Shown: positions 1 to 8,124, counted from the stretch's first letter. The stretch: DNA of 35,717 nt from Planctomycetaceae bacterium (GCA_002724315.1 PBOJ01000063.1:1-35717), one strand, 5' to 3'. Numbers and translations: made by a program. The notes: generated by a model not told the origin, from the sequence alone.

Positions 1-144
1 CCTCTTCAGCCACAGCCTCTTCAGCCACAGCCTCTTCAGCCACAGCCTCTTCAGCCACAGCCTCTTCAGCCACAGACTCTTCAGCCACAGACTCTTCAGC
101 CACAGACTCTTCAGCCACAGACTCGTCAGCCACAGACTCGTCAG
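1..144. repeat. 15-bp tandem repeat inside the nusA coding tail
   Basis: Nine full copies and one partial copy of a 15-bp unit (cctcttcagccacag, with c/a at position 1 and t/g at position 5) run from the left edge to 144. The unit is a multiple of three and, read on the minus strand in the nusA frame, encodes the pentapeptide V-A-E/D-E-S/A. Copies nearest the left edge are identical to each other, which suggests recent slippage or unequal exchange. The array continues beyond the window, so copy number is a minimum. Confidence 0.97.
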
Positions 145-1516
145 GTGTTTCGCCGTCGTCAGGCTCACTCGAATCGGTCGAGGCTTCTTCCTCTTCCTTG
201 ATCCCAAGCAGTTCGTTTCGAGTCTCTTCACTGAGCGCGTCGAGAAGTTCGGCCGGCGGTTCTTCACCGCGTTCGATGTACTCTTCGGCAGCCACGCGAA
301 TCTGCCGTTCGCGCTCCCTGGCGGCACGCTGCTCGGCTCGCCTTCGCGTCTCCTCCTCTTCCTGGCGCTCGGCCTCAACTTCGGCCGCCGCGACGATCAC
401 GTTGCATTCTTCCTCGCTGAGCCCTCCCATCTCGGCGAGATCGTCGGGTTCAATCACCGAAAGATCGAAGAAGCTGAAAAAGCCCTGTCCGACGAGTTCT
501 TCGGCGAGGTCAGTGGTGACTCCGGGGATCATCGCAAACGCTTCGGTCGACTGCTCGAGTTGATCGTGCAGTTCCTCGGTGGTCATCACTTCGATGTCCC
601 AACCGACGAGTTTCGACGCCAGGCGGACATTCTGTCCCCGTTTGCCGATGGCAAGCGAAAGTTGATCTTCGTCAACCAAGACCAGGACCCGCCCAAGCAG
701 CGCACAGACGATGACGTCATCGACATCGGCCGGCTGCATGGCATTGGGAACCAGTACCGGAAGCGATTCGTTCCAACGCACGATGTCAATTCGCTCGCCC
801 GCGAGTTCTTCGACGATGTTCTTGATTCGTGAACCCCGGACACCAACACAGGCCCCGACACAGTCGATGTTGTTGTCGTAACAGGAAACGGCAACCTTCG
901 ACCGGTAACCGGCCTCGCGGGCCAGCGACTGAATCTCGATGATGGCTTCGGCCACCTCGGGAATCTCACGTTCGAAAAGCCGCTGCACCAGGTCGGGGTG
1001 TTTTCTAGAAAGGATAATCTTGACCCGGCTGCCAGCCTTCCGGACCTCAATGATCACAGCCCGCACCCGCTCGTTAACCCGATGCGATTCGCCAGGGATC
1101 TGTTCGCTGCGAGGGAGAAAGGCTTCGACCTTGCCGAGATTGACCGTGGCGGCACCGCCGTCGAAACGGGTCACGGTCCCGGTGACCATTTGTCCCCGCA
1201 ATTCCTCATACTCGATAAACAGCGAATCTCTCTCGGCCTCGCGGATCTTCTGGATCATGACCTGCTTGGCAGTCTGAGCCGAGATGCGACCGAGAATCGT
1301 ACCGATGTCATCGGGAGCAATCTCGATCCCGGGACAGTGCACTGTCGGTTCGCCCGTGGTGCGGTCGATAAGGACCTCGACTTCGGACTCTTCACCGTAA
1401 TGCTTGCGGGCGGCTGAGAGAATGGCCTGCTCGATGCCTTCGAAGACGATTTCTTTGTCGATGTTCTTGTCGCGATGGATCGCGTCGACCAGCCGGAGAA
1501 GTTCGGGTCCGTTCAT
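1..1516 (-). CDS. nusA: Transcription termination/antitermination factor NusA (3' end outside window)
   Basis: NusA binds RNA polymerase and nascent RNA and modulates pausing, intrinsic termination and antitermination. The reading frame starts [13 protein letters not shown] at 1516 after an AGAAGGA ribosome site and stays open to the left edge (505 codons seen). Domains in order: NusA N-terminal domain (about 1-105), S1 domain (about 107-172), KH1 with GVRG at 225-228, KH2 with GKRG at 291-294, a helix-hairpin-helix region (about 325-400), then a highly charged, Glu-rich tail. From about residue 459 the tail is a tandem pentapeptide array ([15 protein letters not shown]) running to the window edge. 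The S1-KH-KH order makes the identification secure. The stop codon and any downstream infB are not in view. A structured RNA with its own terminator lies upstream on the same strand, so nusA expression may be coupled to it. Confidence 0.95.
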   Translation of the reverse strand, partial: MNGPELLRLVDAIHRDKNIDKEIVFEGIEQAILSAARKHYGEESEVEVLIDRTTGEPTVHCPGIEIAPDDIGTILGRISAQTAKQVMIQKIREAERDSLFIEYEELRGQMVTGTVTRFDGGAATVNLGKVEAFLPRSEQIPGESHRVNERVRAVIIEVRKAGSRVKIILSRKHPDLVQRLFEREIPEVAEAIIEIQSLAREAGYRSKVAVSCYDNNIDCVGACVGVRGSRIKNIVEELAGERIDIVRWNESLPVLVPNAMQPADVDDVIVCALLGRVLVLVDEDQLSLAIGKRGQNVRLASKLVGWDIEVMTTEELHDQLEQSTEAFAMIPGVTTDLAEELVGQGFFSFFDLSVIEPDDLAEMGGLSEEECNVIVAAAEVEAERQEEEETRRRAEQRAARERERQIRVAAEEYIERGEEPPAELLDALSEETRNELLGIKEEEEASTDSSEPDDGETPDESVADESVAEESVAEESVAEESVAEEAVAEEAVAEEAVAEEAVAEE

Positions 1517-1690
1517 CGCAGTTCCTTCTCTGCCTGTTTATCCACGTTGCGGGCGACTGGTTGGCGACCAGGACACGGCAAAAGAAAAGGCCGAGTTGAG
1601 AGGCCAGGAACACCCGGTTGTATTTTTTGTCTCAGGTCGTGCTGAAATTCAGTTCAACCGACTTTTGTCTTGTTCGGATCCCGAGGGGAA
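1517..1690. other. nusA leader region without a gene
   Basis: This stretch lies between the nusA start codon and the terminator of the upstream RNA. No coding region is convincing here. An interrupted dyad (CTGAA-A-TTCAG) occurs around 1641-1652. The nusA ribosome site lies at its left end. No clear sigma70-type promoter for nusA itself was found, leaving open whether nusA is transcribed by read-through from the RNA upstream. Confidence 0.5.
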
Positions 1691-1717
1691 CAAAAAAATG
1701 CGGGTCGGTAACCCACA
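1691..1717 (-). terminator. Intrinsic terminator ending the RNA upstream of nusA
   Basis: Read on the minus strand, a 7-bp stem (TGTGGGT / ACCCGCA, one G-U pair) with a 5-nt loop TACCG is followed at once by seven T residues (1698-1692). This is a textbook intrinsic terminator. It points toward nusA and lies about 175 bases before the nusA start codon, so it either ends a separate RNA or acts as an attenuator for nusA. Confidence 0.8.
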
Positions 1718-1945
1718 CTGGTTGCCACGGCGGACGACTCTCGCCCCACACGGCCGACCGACAACTCCCACACCACACGAGGCATGGAGGGCACCGGCCC
1801 AACAAGGTCCTTGGAAACGGGTCCGAGTTACATGCGGACGCTCCCGGAGGAAACCTCAAAGTATGCTCCGGCGAGAACCCGCTGGGCACCGACTGCCCAG
1901 CATGAAGTGAGTCAATTCCCACCGGCAACTTGTTTCCACAATATC
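1692..1945 (-). ncRNA. Putative structured non-coding RNA or long attenuator leader upstream of nusA
   Basis: A transcript of about 254 nt is inferred between a good promoter (1980-1952) and an intrinsic terminator (1717-1691). Its ends pair: GTTGCCGGTGG (1929-1919) matches CCGCC-GT-GGCAAC (1733-1721), giving 11 bp with a 2-nt bulge. Inside lies a perfect 8-bp hairpin (GCTGGGCA / TGCCCAGC, 1901-1881) with a 5-nt loop, plus smaller hairpins such as CCGGAG/CUCCGG. No open reading frame in it looks coding. By eye it lacks the signature segments of SRP RNA, tmRNA and RNase P RNA; a 6S-like RNA cannot be excluded. The start point is estimated from the promoter. It could be an independent small RNA or the regulatory 5' leader of nusA. 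Confidence 0.55.
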
Positions 1946-1951
1946 GGGTGA

Positions 1952-1980
1952 ACGATACTGGATGCCCCTCGGACTGTCAA
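1952..1980 (-). promoter_or_regulatory. Sigma70-type promoter of the RNA upstream of nusA
   Basis: On the minus strand a perfect -35 box TTGACA (1980-1975) is separated by 17 bp from TATCGT (1957-1952, 4 of 6 matches). The predicted start is about 1945. This is the best-matching -35 box noted in the window. Confidence 0.65.
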
Positions 1981-2071
1981 GCGACCGCAGAGCGGCCACT
2001 TTTTCCGGAAGTTGTTTGTAGACAGCCTGTTACAAAGCAAACATCCCTCAGCCACAGGACAGACAAAAGAC

Positions 2072-2539
2072 ATGGCCGAACAGACGTTTTCCCCCAACGA
2101 AGCTCACCGTTGGTTCGCCGTTGAGATGAACAACCAGGCGTGGGACCTGCTGGAATCGGATTCTCGAACCGACCAGGACAACGAGGTGTTACGCAACACC
2201 GCACACGCGGCCTGGAGGCACTGGTGGGAGGTCGGCACACCGATCAACCAACAGCGAGCCGAGTACCTGTTGGCCCTGGTCCATGCCGTGCTGAGGGAAC
2301 CGGGATCCGCGACACATCACGCACAACGGGCTCTGGCCCTGGGCGACTCGACTGCCGATGCGATGCAACCGCTAGACTGGGCCTTCACCCACGATGCGGC
2401 CTCACGCGCCTTCGGCCTGCTCGGCGAATCGTCGCTGCAACAAACCCACCGCGAAACGGCCAATTCGTTTCGCGATCAACTCACCGATGAAGCCGACCGC
2501 GAACTGGTCGACGCCTGGTTTGCTCGCCGGGCCCTCTAG
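2072..2539 (+). CDS. Conserved hypothetical protein, helical repeat-like
   Basis: A 155-residue soluble protein starting MAEQTFSPNEAHRWFAVEMNN. An upstream in-frame ATG at 2012 exists, but the residues between look non-coding and the start at 2072 gives a natural N-terminus. The sequence is rich in Ala, His, Trp and Leu in amphipathic helical spacing (for example HAAWRHWWEVGTP, then a segment about alanine-rich 'HHAQRALALGDS'), which resembles TPR-like helix pairs. I recall similar proteins from Planctomycetes but know of no assigned function. No signal peptide or membrane segment is seen. It is the only plus-strand gene between nusA and the fatty-acid cluster, and its stop codon shares the palindrome CTAG with the stop codon of the convergent ketosynthase-like gene. 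Confidence 0.75.
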   Translation: MAEQTFSPNEAHRWFAVEMNNQAWDLLESDSRTDQDNEVLRNTAHAAWRHWWEVGTPINQQRAEYLLALVHAVLREPGSATHHAQRALALGDSTADAMQPLDWAFTHDAASRAFGLLGESSLQQTHRETANSFRDQLTDEADRELVDAWFARRAL

Positions 2540-3858
2540 GCTCCCGCGGCAATGATGGCGCTGGCCTGGCCACTGCCGGTGACATTGAGATTGAGCACGA
2601 CCTTGTTGGAGACGGCACGGAGTTCGCCGTGAACCACATCCAGAGGACAATTGTCATCCGGTTGTTCGTAGTTGAGCGTTCGTGGCACCACCCCGTGACC
2701 GAGCGCCACCAGTGAAGCGGCCAACTCGAGGGTGCCGCAACCAGCCCCGGAATTCCCCAGAGCACTCTTCATCGCCGTGACAGGCACTTGGCCGGCCGTC
2801 TCGCCAAAGACCTCCGCGATCGCCGAGGCCTCGATGACGTCCGTCTCGCGAGCCGACAATCCGTGAGCGTGGATATGACCGACATCGTCAGGCGAGAGAT
2901 CCGCATCGGCCAATGCCGCCGTCATGGCGTTGATCATCGCCTGCCGCGGATCACAGCAGCCACTGCGGTCGATGACGCAGCTTGATCCAGAGCCAAGAAT
3001 CGTCCCCAGGATTCTTGCGCCCCGGGCCCGTGCGTGTGATTCGTTTTCGAGGATCAGCGAACAGGCCCCTTCACCGATCACCTGCCCCGTGCGACCAGCA
3101 TCAAACGGCCGGCACCAGGTTGACGGATCCCCTTCGCCGTCGGCCAGTTCGTCCCACATCGCGGCGTGCAGACACTTGATCGGGTGCATCCGCGACCCGG
3201 TCGACCCGGCAATCATGACATCCGCACTGCCACGGACGAGCAACCGGAAAGCCTCGCCGACGGCGAGATTTCCGGATGCTTCGGCCAGAGTCAGCGAGTT
3301 GTTGGGACCACGTGCGTCGGCGGCAATCGCAATGTGGCAGGCCGGCATGTTCGGCAGGTATTTCAGCAACCACAACGGCTCCATCTCGCCGATCCCACTC
3401 TCGCCCCAGAGAGAAATCCGGAAATCGAGCTCACCGTCCTCAACCGCGGAGGACGATCGGGTGGCACTGCGGATCAGGGATTCCGGATGGGAGAACATCT
3501 GATCGGCACCGTAGTCGACCCCCAGTCGCGTCCGGTCGATCGACTCCGAGTCGATCTCCGCATCGGCCAGGGCCAGCACCGCGGAAGCGACTCCGAGTTG
3601 GATGTCGCGGCACATCACCTTGATACTCTTCCGCTGCCGCGAGAGGTGTTCCTTACGAGCTGACGACAGGGTGAACTCCGGCAACTCACCGCCGACGTGA
3701 CCGGGGACTCCCGACACATCCATGAGGCCAATTGTCCCGATCCCGTTGGTCCCGTCCAACACCCCTTGCTCGAACGACTCGCGCCCGATCCCGATCGGGC
3801 TGAAGACACCCATGCCGGTGACGACAACCTTCGAACTGTTTGACTCGGATCTGCTCAT
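2536..3858 (-). CDS. Beta-ketoacyl synthase homologue lacking active-site Cys and second His (chain-length-factor-like)
   Basis: A 440-residue protein of the thiolase-fold FabF/KS family, lying 96 bp downstream of canonical fabF on the same strand. It keeps the framework: VVVTGMGVFSPIG at the N-terminus, GPNNS before the nucleophile elbow, ASGNLAVGEAFRL after it, and AHGLSARETD with His332. The nucleophile Cys of the ACASA/G motif is Glu193 (LAEASG), and the second catalytic His (KSxxGH) is Asn369 (KSALGNSGAG). It therefore cannot catalyse normal Claisen condensation. In type II polyketide systems the chain-length factor partner of the ketosynthase likewise lacks the Cys (often Gln). By analogy this protein may form a heterodimer with FabF or the product of a neighbour, or act as a decarboxylase; this is inference. 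No good ribosome site precedes the ATG, so the start is approximate. Confidence 0.85.
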   Translation of the reverse strand: MSRSESNSSKVVVTGMGVFSPIGIGRESFEQGVLDGTNGIGTIGLMDVSGVPGHVGGELPEFTLSSARKEHLSRQRKSIKVMCRDIQLGVASAVLALADAEIDSESIDRTRLGVDYGADQMFSHPESLIRSATRSSSAVEDGELDFRISLWGESGIGEMEPLWLLKYLPNMPACHIAIAADARGPNNSLTLAEASGNLAVGEAFRLLVRGSADVMIAGSTGSRMHPIKCLHAAMWDELADGEGDPSTWCRPFDAGRTGQVIGEGACSLILENESHARARGARILGTILGSGSSCVIDRSGCCDPRQAMINAMTAALADADLSPDDVGHIHAHGLSARETDVIEASAIAEVFGETAGQVPVTAMKSALGNSGAGCGTLELAASLVALGHGVVPRTLNYEQPDDNCPLDVVHGELRAVSNKVVLNLNVTGSGQASAIIAAGA

Positions 3859-3954
3859 GGAACCAGAAAGGATAGAGGAGCTCTGTGGGATGAGTGATCA
3901 GTGGAGAAGGACATTCAACCCGCCCCGCAAGGGAACCGGTGAACTGTTTTATGT

Positions 3955-5199
3955 TTATGCCACCCGCTTGAGTACCAGGCACGCGTTGTGGCCACCGAAA
4001 CCGAAGCTGTTCTTGAGAATGTGATTGACAGAACACGGTCTGGCCTCACCCGGAACGTAATCGAGATCACAATCGGGGTCGGGGTTGTCGAGATTGATCG
4101 TGGGCGGAACGACCTGGTCCTGCAACGCCATCACGCAGGCACACACTTCGACTCCCCCGGAGGCCCCCAGCAGGTGCCCCAGTTGGCTCTTGCTGCTGGA
4201 GACACAGAGGGAACGAGCATGGTCTCCAAAGACTGACTTGATCGCCCGAGTTTCAGCCACGTCACCCAGCGGGGTGCTGGTGCCATGGGCGTTGACGTAG
4301 TCGATCTGGTCGGCCGACAACTCCGCATCTTCGATCGCCGCCGACATGGCCCGAGCCGCACCCTCGCCCTCGGGATTGGGGGCAGTCATGTGAGTCCCAT
4401 CGGCGGACATGCCATAACCGGTGATTTCGGCCAAGACCTGGGCCCCCCGCGACTCGGCATGGGAAAGTTCCTCGAGCACCATGATGCCGGCTCCCTCGGA
4501 CAGCACGAAACCATCACGATCCCGGTCCCACGGACGACTGGCCGTTTCGGGATCATCATTTCGGGTCGAGAGCGCGTTCATCCGCGCAAAGCCCGAAAGT
4601 CCCATCGGAGTGATCGCGGCCTCGCTGCCGCCGGTGATCATCACATCAGCTTTCCCATACTGAATCAGCCGAAAGGCCTCACCGATGGCGTTGGTCGCCG
4701 AAGCACAAGCGGTCGCGACGGCGCTGTTGGGGCCACGCAATTGGAAGTGGACGGAGATATTCCCGCTGGCGGCATTGACCATCAGCTTGGGGATCATCAA
4801 TGGCGAGACTCTCGAAGGCCCCCGATCGTACAGCACACTGTGGTTCTGCTCGATCTCTTCCAGCCCGCCGATCCCACTGCCGATCAGCACACCATGTTGG
4901 TAAGGGTCACCCTGCTGAAAATCGACCCCGGACTGCCGCACCGCTTTCACCGCCGCGACCAGGCCAAATTGCGTGAAACGGTCGAGACGCCGGAGTTCCT
5001 TGGGCGGCAGATCGAGATGATCGGCAGGATCGAAATCGAAGATCTCGCCGCCGAAACGCACCTTGAACCCGTCGACATCGAACCGTCTCAGCGGAACGAT
5101 GCCGCTCTTGCCTGTACAGAGGCGATCCCAGAACTCGGAAATCTCACAGCCGAGCGGGGAAACGACTGAGATTCCGGTGACGACGACACGTCGCATCAC
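3955..5199 (-). CDS. fabF: 3-oxoacyl-ACP synthase II (FabF)
   Basis: FabF condenses malonyl-ACP with acyl-ACP in fatty-acid elongation in the cytoplasm. The 414-residue protein is the usual FabF length. The catalytic triad is complete: Cys165 in TACASATNAIGEA, His305 in NAHGTSTPLGD, and His342 in KSQLGHLLGASG. The conserved RPWDRDRDGFVLSEGAG segment and the C-terminal NSFGFGGHNA are present. The start MMRRVV leaves two adjacent Met codons (5199 and 5196); either is possible. It lies 6 bp after the acpP stop codon, so acpP and fabF are one transcription unit, and a degenerate paralogue follows downstream. Confidence 0.96.
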   Translation of the reverse strand: MMRRVVVTGISVVSPLGCEISEFWDRLCTGKSGIVPLRRFDVDGFKVRFGGEIFDFDPADHLDLPPKELRRLDRFTQFGLVAAVKAVRQSGVDFQQGDPYQHGVLIGSGIGGLEEIEQNHSVLYDRGPSRVSPLMIPKLMVNAASGNISVHFQLRGPNSAVATACASATNAIGEAFRLIQYGKADVMITGGSEAAITPMGLSGFARMNALSTRNDDPETASRPWDRDRDGFVLSEGAGIMVLEELSHAESRGAQVLAEITGYGMSADGTHMTAPNPEGEGAARAMSAAIEDAELSADQIDYVNAHGTSTPLGDVAETRAIKSVFGDHARSLCVSSSKSQLGHLLGASGGVEVCACVMALQDQVVPPTINLDNPDPDCDLDYVPGEARPCSVNHILKNSFGFGGHNACLVLKRVA

Positions 5200-5205
5200 T
5201 CGCCT

Positions 5206-5445
5206 TCAGGCACTATCGCGTTTGGCGTCGATGTAAGTGATTGCATCACCCACGCTGACGATCTTCTCGTAATCCTCATCCGGAACCGAGATGCCGAACT
5301 TGTCCTCGAAGGTCATCACCAACTCGACCAAGTCGAGTGAATCAGCCTTCAGGTCGTCCTGGAACTTGCTCTCGGGGGTGATGTTGCCCGCATCCTCGCT
5401 GAGTTGATCGGCGACCAATTCGATGACTTCCTCTCTGACCGACAC
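5206..5445 (-). CDS. acpP: Acyl carrier protein
   Basis: Small acidic carrier that holds growing acyl chains on 4'-phosphopantetheine. The phosphopantetheine-accepting Ser is in KADSLDLVELVM, the classic DSL motif, and the C-terminal helix IVSVGDAITYI is present. An ATG at 5460 is in frame, but the sequence GGAGGAA just downstream of it looks like a ribosome site positioned 6 nt before a GTG codon at 5445. The resulting N-terminus (VSVREEVIELVADQL) aligns with the usual ACP start, so the GTG start (79 residues) is preferred. It is followed 6 bp later by fabF, the usual acpP-fabF arrangement. fabG, which commonly precedes acpP, is absent here. Confidence 0.95.
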   Translation of the reverse strand: MSVREEVIELVADQLSEDAGNITPESKFQDDLKADSLDLVELVMTFEDKFGISVPDEDYEKIVSVGDAITYIDAKRDSA

Positions 5446-5794
5446 GCCCCGTTCCTCCATCTACTCGTAGAAAAATTCCTGTGGACCAAGCACCGGACTC
5501 CACAGGGACACCGGGACCACCCGCCCCAGCTCCGCCTCTCCGTCGGCGGATCTATCCCCATACCGGCTGCATCCTCGCTCAATCTTCTCGGCGTTGATAT
5601 ACCACCCGGCCAAGTCACTGTAAACCGTAAACGGCAACGTGTTCGAGATCCTTGTGAGCCACTTGACCCAACGCGGGGTCGGCGATGCACCGACAAAGCC
5701 GAATCGAGCAACTCCAGCCGGCTGCATCCAGCAGAGAAGTCTCGTCCTTCGACGTCGGGAATCTCGGGCAGCACCGCGGTGGCCGGTGACCGCG
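5446..5794. other. Gap between fabD and acpP, no convincing gene
   Basis: This 349-base gap sits where many bacteria carry fabG. A minus-strand frame from 5727 to 5461 (88 codons) ends right before the acpP region and has a plausible residue mix near its end (FTVYSDLAGWYINAEK), but it has no ribosome site and weaker third-position GC than neighbouring genes. It could be a remnant or a small unknown protein. A promoter-like sequence for acpP-fabF lies inside it. Confidence 0.4.
5596..5624 (-). promoter_or_regulatory. Possible promoter of acpP-fabF
   Basis: Minus-strand TTTACA (5624-5619, 5 of 6 matches to TTGACA), 17 bp spacer, TATATC (5601-5596, 4 of 6). It would start a transcript near 5589, about 145 nt before the acpP start codon, allowing acpP-fabF to be transcribed apart from plsX-fabD. 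Confidence 0.4.
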
Positions 5795-6706
5795 CTAGGA
5801 ATCGTTGACCGATTCGCAGACGAGCTTCCGGTCGATCCGCTTGAGCAGCCCCCTGAGCACCCGGCCGGGACCGATCTCGTAGAACTGATCAACCCCTGAC
5901 GAAATCAGCTGCGACATCGAATCGGCCCAGAGCACGGGGCTCTTGACCTGACGAATCAGCAATTCGCGGATCTCCTCGGGATCCTGGTGCGCCGCGGCAT
6001 CCACGTTGCTGACAACCGGGATTCGTGGGGCCGACATCGGACAATCGGCCAATGCCTCGGCCACCGCCTGGTCAGCCGGTTCCATCAGCGACGTGTGAAA
6101 AGCACCCGCCACGGGCAACTCGACAGCCCGGCCTCCAGCCGCCTCGGCCAACTCAACCACCCGGAGGCAGGCCGACCGATGCCCGGAAACGACCAGGTTT
6201 CCCGGGCAGAGGTAGTTGGCGATCTGCAGTACCTCTCCGGTTTCGACCGCTTCGCGGCAGACTGCCTCTACCCGCTCGGGTTCCATCAACAACAGGCTGA
6301 CCATCCCGGAGGGGGTTTTGTCCGAAGCGGCCTGCATCGCCTCGCCCCGTTTCTGGACGACGCGCAACGCGTCCTCAAATTCCATCACACCGGCAAACAC
6401 CAGGGCCGTGTACTCTCCCAGGCTCAGTCCCGCCGTCCCAACACACGCCTCGACCAACTCGGGACGGTCCGCACGGAGCCATTCCAGAGCGGCCAGGCTG
6501 GTGACGAAAATCGCCGGCTGGCTGATGACTGTCGTGTCGAGTTGCTGCTGCGGACCATCGAAACACGCGGCCGCGAGATCGTAGCCGAGCACTTCAGTCG
6601 CACGAGCGTAAAGTTCCGCGGCGGCAGAACACTCCCCGGAGAGCCTCTGGCCCATGCCGACATGCTGGGCCCCCTGTCCGGGGAACAGAAACCCGATTTC
6701 ACTCAT
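5795..6706 (-). CDS. fabD: Malonyl-CoA:ACP transacylase (FabD)
   Basis: FabD transfers malonyl from CoA to ACP, giving the extender unit for fatty-acid synthesis. The 303-residue protein opens with FLFPGQGAQHVGMG, has the nucleophile Ser95 in GLSLGEYTAL (most homologues read GHSLGE, so the residue before Ser is Leu rather than His), and the catalytic His204 in AGAFHTSLM. The C-terminal FYEIGPGRVLRGLLKR is typical. Its start codon overlaps the plsX stop by 4 bp, so translation is probably coupled. Length and motifs are normal apart from the His-to-Leu change in the elbow. Confidence 0.95.
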   Translation of the reverse strand: MSEIGFLFPGQGAQHVGMGQRLSGECSAAAELYARATEVLGYDLAAACFDGPQQQLDTTVISQPAIFVTSLAALEWLRADRPELVEACVGTAGLSLGEYTALVFAGVMEFEDALRVVQKRGEAMQAASDKTPSGMVSLLLMEPERVEAVCREAVETGEVLQIANYLCPGNLVVSGHRSACLRVVELAEAAGGRAVELPVAGAFHTSLMEPADQAVAEALADCPMSAPRIPVVSNVDAAAHQDPEEIRELLIRQVKSPVLWADSMSQLISSGVDQFYEIGPGRVLRGLLKRIDRKLVCESVNDS

Positions 6707-7734
6707 GACGGCCTGCCCCCGCCGGTCACCCCGGCAGACTCACCGACTGCCGCCAGGCCTTCGACGATCTGGACGTTGACCTGGCGAGACTGCAGCGTGG
6801 TGGCGGCCCTGAGAGCATTGGCAATGGCACGGGCGTCACTCGAGCCGTGACAGATCATGCAGACACCGTCGATTCCCAACAGCGGGGCCCCACCATGTTC
6901 CCGGTAATGGTACTGACGGGAAGCATCCTTCAGAGCCGCCATGGCTTTGTCCCGCTCGGAATCCAGTTGTCCGATCACGTCCTCGGCCAGGGCCCGAATC
7001 AGGAACTCGGCCATCCCCTCGCTGACCTTCAGCACCACGTTCCCGACAAATCCTTCGCAGACCAGCACATCGGCCTCACCCTGGTACAACCCTCGTCCCT
7101 CGACATTGCCAACGTAGTGTTCGGCCAGGGACGATTCCTGCAACAGCACGTGCGCCTCGCGATAGAGGGTGTTCCCCTTGGTGTCCTCGCTCCCGATATT
7201 CATCAACCCCACTCTGGGCGACTCGATTCCCAGCACTTCGCGAGCGTAGATCACGCCCATCACCGCGTACTGCAACAGGTGTCCCGGACGCGCCGCCGGA
7301 TTGGCTCCCACGTCGACCAAGACGCTGCGGCCTCTCATCGTCGGCAGAGTCACGGCGATTCCTGGCCGCCGAACGCCAGCCAGGAACAGCTTTGTCCTCA
7401 GTCCCGCAGCCACCACCGCACCGGTGTTACCGGCGCTGACCACCGCGTCAACTTCGTGAGAAGCCATCAACTTCCAGGCGACCGCGATCGAACTGTCCGG
7501 TTTCTGTCTCAGGGCCTCGGTCGGCTTTTCGTCCATTCCGACAACGTCAGAAGCTGCAACGACCCTCAGTCGCTGGGCATCGAACTCCGCCGCACTCAGC
7601 AACGGGTCCAGCACGTCGGGATCACCGACAAGATCGACCGACAGGTCAGGCGAGTTCACCAGAGCGGCCAACGCCCCGTCGACGTTGACCCCGGGGGCTG
7701 AATCGCCTCCCATCGCGTCCAATGCGATACGCAT
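6703..7734 (-). CDS. plsX: Phosphate acyltransferase PlsX
   Basis: PlsX converts acyl-ACP to acyl-phosphate at the start of phospholipid synthesis; it is a peripheral membrane enzyme. The 343-residue protein has the expected N-terminus MRIALDAMGGDSAPG, the SAGNTGAVVAAG segment, the LVDVGANP segment and the NIGSEDTKGN motif, all diagnostic of the family. It lies 41 bp after rpmF and overlaps fabD, the widespread rpmF-plsX-fabD order that links membrane lipid synthesis with ribosome production. The C-terminal tail (about 20 residues, GGGRPS end) is short and Gly-rich. Confidence 0.96.
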   Translation of the reverse strand: MRIALDAMGGDSAPGVNVDGALAALVNSPDLSVDLVGDPDVLDPLLSAAEFDAQRLRVVAASDVVGMDEKPTEALRQKPDSSIAVAWKLMASHEVDAVVSAGNTGAVVAAGLRTKLFLAGVRRPGIAVTLPTMRGRSVLVDVGANPAARPGHLLQYAVMGVIYAREVLGIESPRVGLMNIGSEDTKGNTLYREAHVLLQESSLAEHYVGNVEGRGLYQGEADVLVCEGFVGNVVLKVSEGMAEFLIRALAEDVIGQLDSERDKAMAALKDASRQYHYREHGGAPLLGIDGVCMICHGSSDARAIANALRAATTLQSRQVNVQIVEGLAAVGESAGVTGGGRPS

Positions 7735-7775
7735 CGCCGATCCCTCCTCCTACAACCGGCTCTCGGACGCCCCGA

Positions 7776-7961
7776 TCAATCGTCGGACGGCACCATCGGT
7801 TGACTGAACCGCGCGTAATGCCCGCAACGGGGGCAAACCGCATGAGACGGAATGCTGAGATGACACTCCTTGCAGACGACGACCTGGATCGACCGAGCGC
7901 GGATATGCGTCCGGCGTTTACGGCCTCGAGTCTTGGAGATCCTACGCTTGGGGACTGCCAT
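7776..7961 (-). CDS. rpmF: Large ribosomal subunit protein bL32
   Basis: A 61-residue basic ribosomal protein. The start at 7961 gives the standard bL32 N-terminus MAVPKRRISKTRGRKRR; a longer frame to 8042 adds residues that do not belong to the family. A zinc ribbon is complete, with Cys30, Cys33, Cys43 and Cys46 (CKEC and CPRC). It is the first gene of the lipid cluster. A promoter-like sequence lies about 160 bp upstream. Confidence 0.96.
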   Translation of the reverse strand: MAVPKRRISKTRGRKRRTHIRARSIQVVVCKECHLSIPSHAVCPRCGHYARFSQPMVPSDD

Positions 7962-8124
7962 CGGCGCCTCGTACCGCGTTGTCCACCCCGTTATTGCCAT
8001 GTCGAGCCACACCAGAACGTACGACCACTGGGCCGGATCCACTGCCTGATGACGCCGTCAAACGGCTCGCGAAGATTTTGTTCGCTTTGAATTTCGGGGA
8101 GGAGGTGAATGCAACGAATTGGCG

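Noticed and set aside
1..144. Short regular repeats as a CRISPR array
   Set aside because: Units are 15 bp, directly adjacent with no spacers, and encode an in-frame pentapeptide of nusA.
1692..1945. SRP RNA, tmRNA or RNase P RNA upstream of nusA
   Set aside because: The diagnostic segments (SRP GGAAG/AGCAGC loop, tmRNA tRNA-like ends, RNase P GAGGAAAGTCC) are not present on either strand; left as an unassigned RNA.
2536..2539. Overlapping convergent stop codons sharing CTAG as a regulatory element
   Set aside because: Compact convergent genes often share this palindrome by chance; no hairpin or terminator accompanies it.
5461..5727. 88-codon minus-strand frame as a firm gene between fabD and acpP
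   Set aside because: No ribosome site, weaker codon bias than neighbours, and a promoter-like sequence inside; kept only as a possibility in the gap description.
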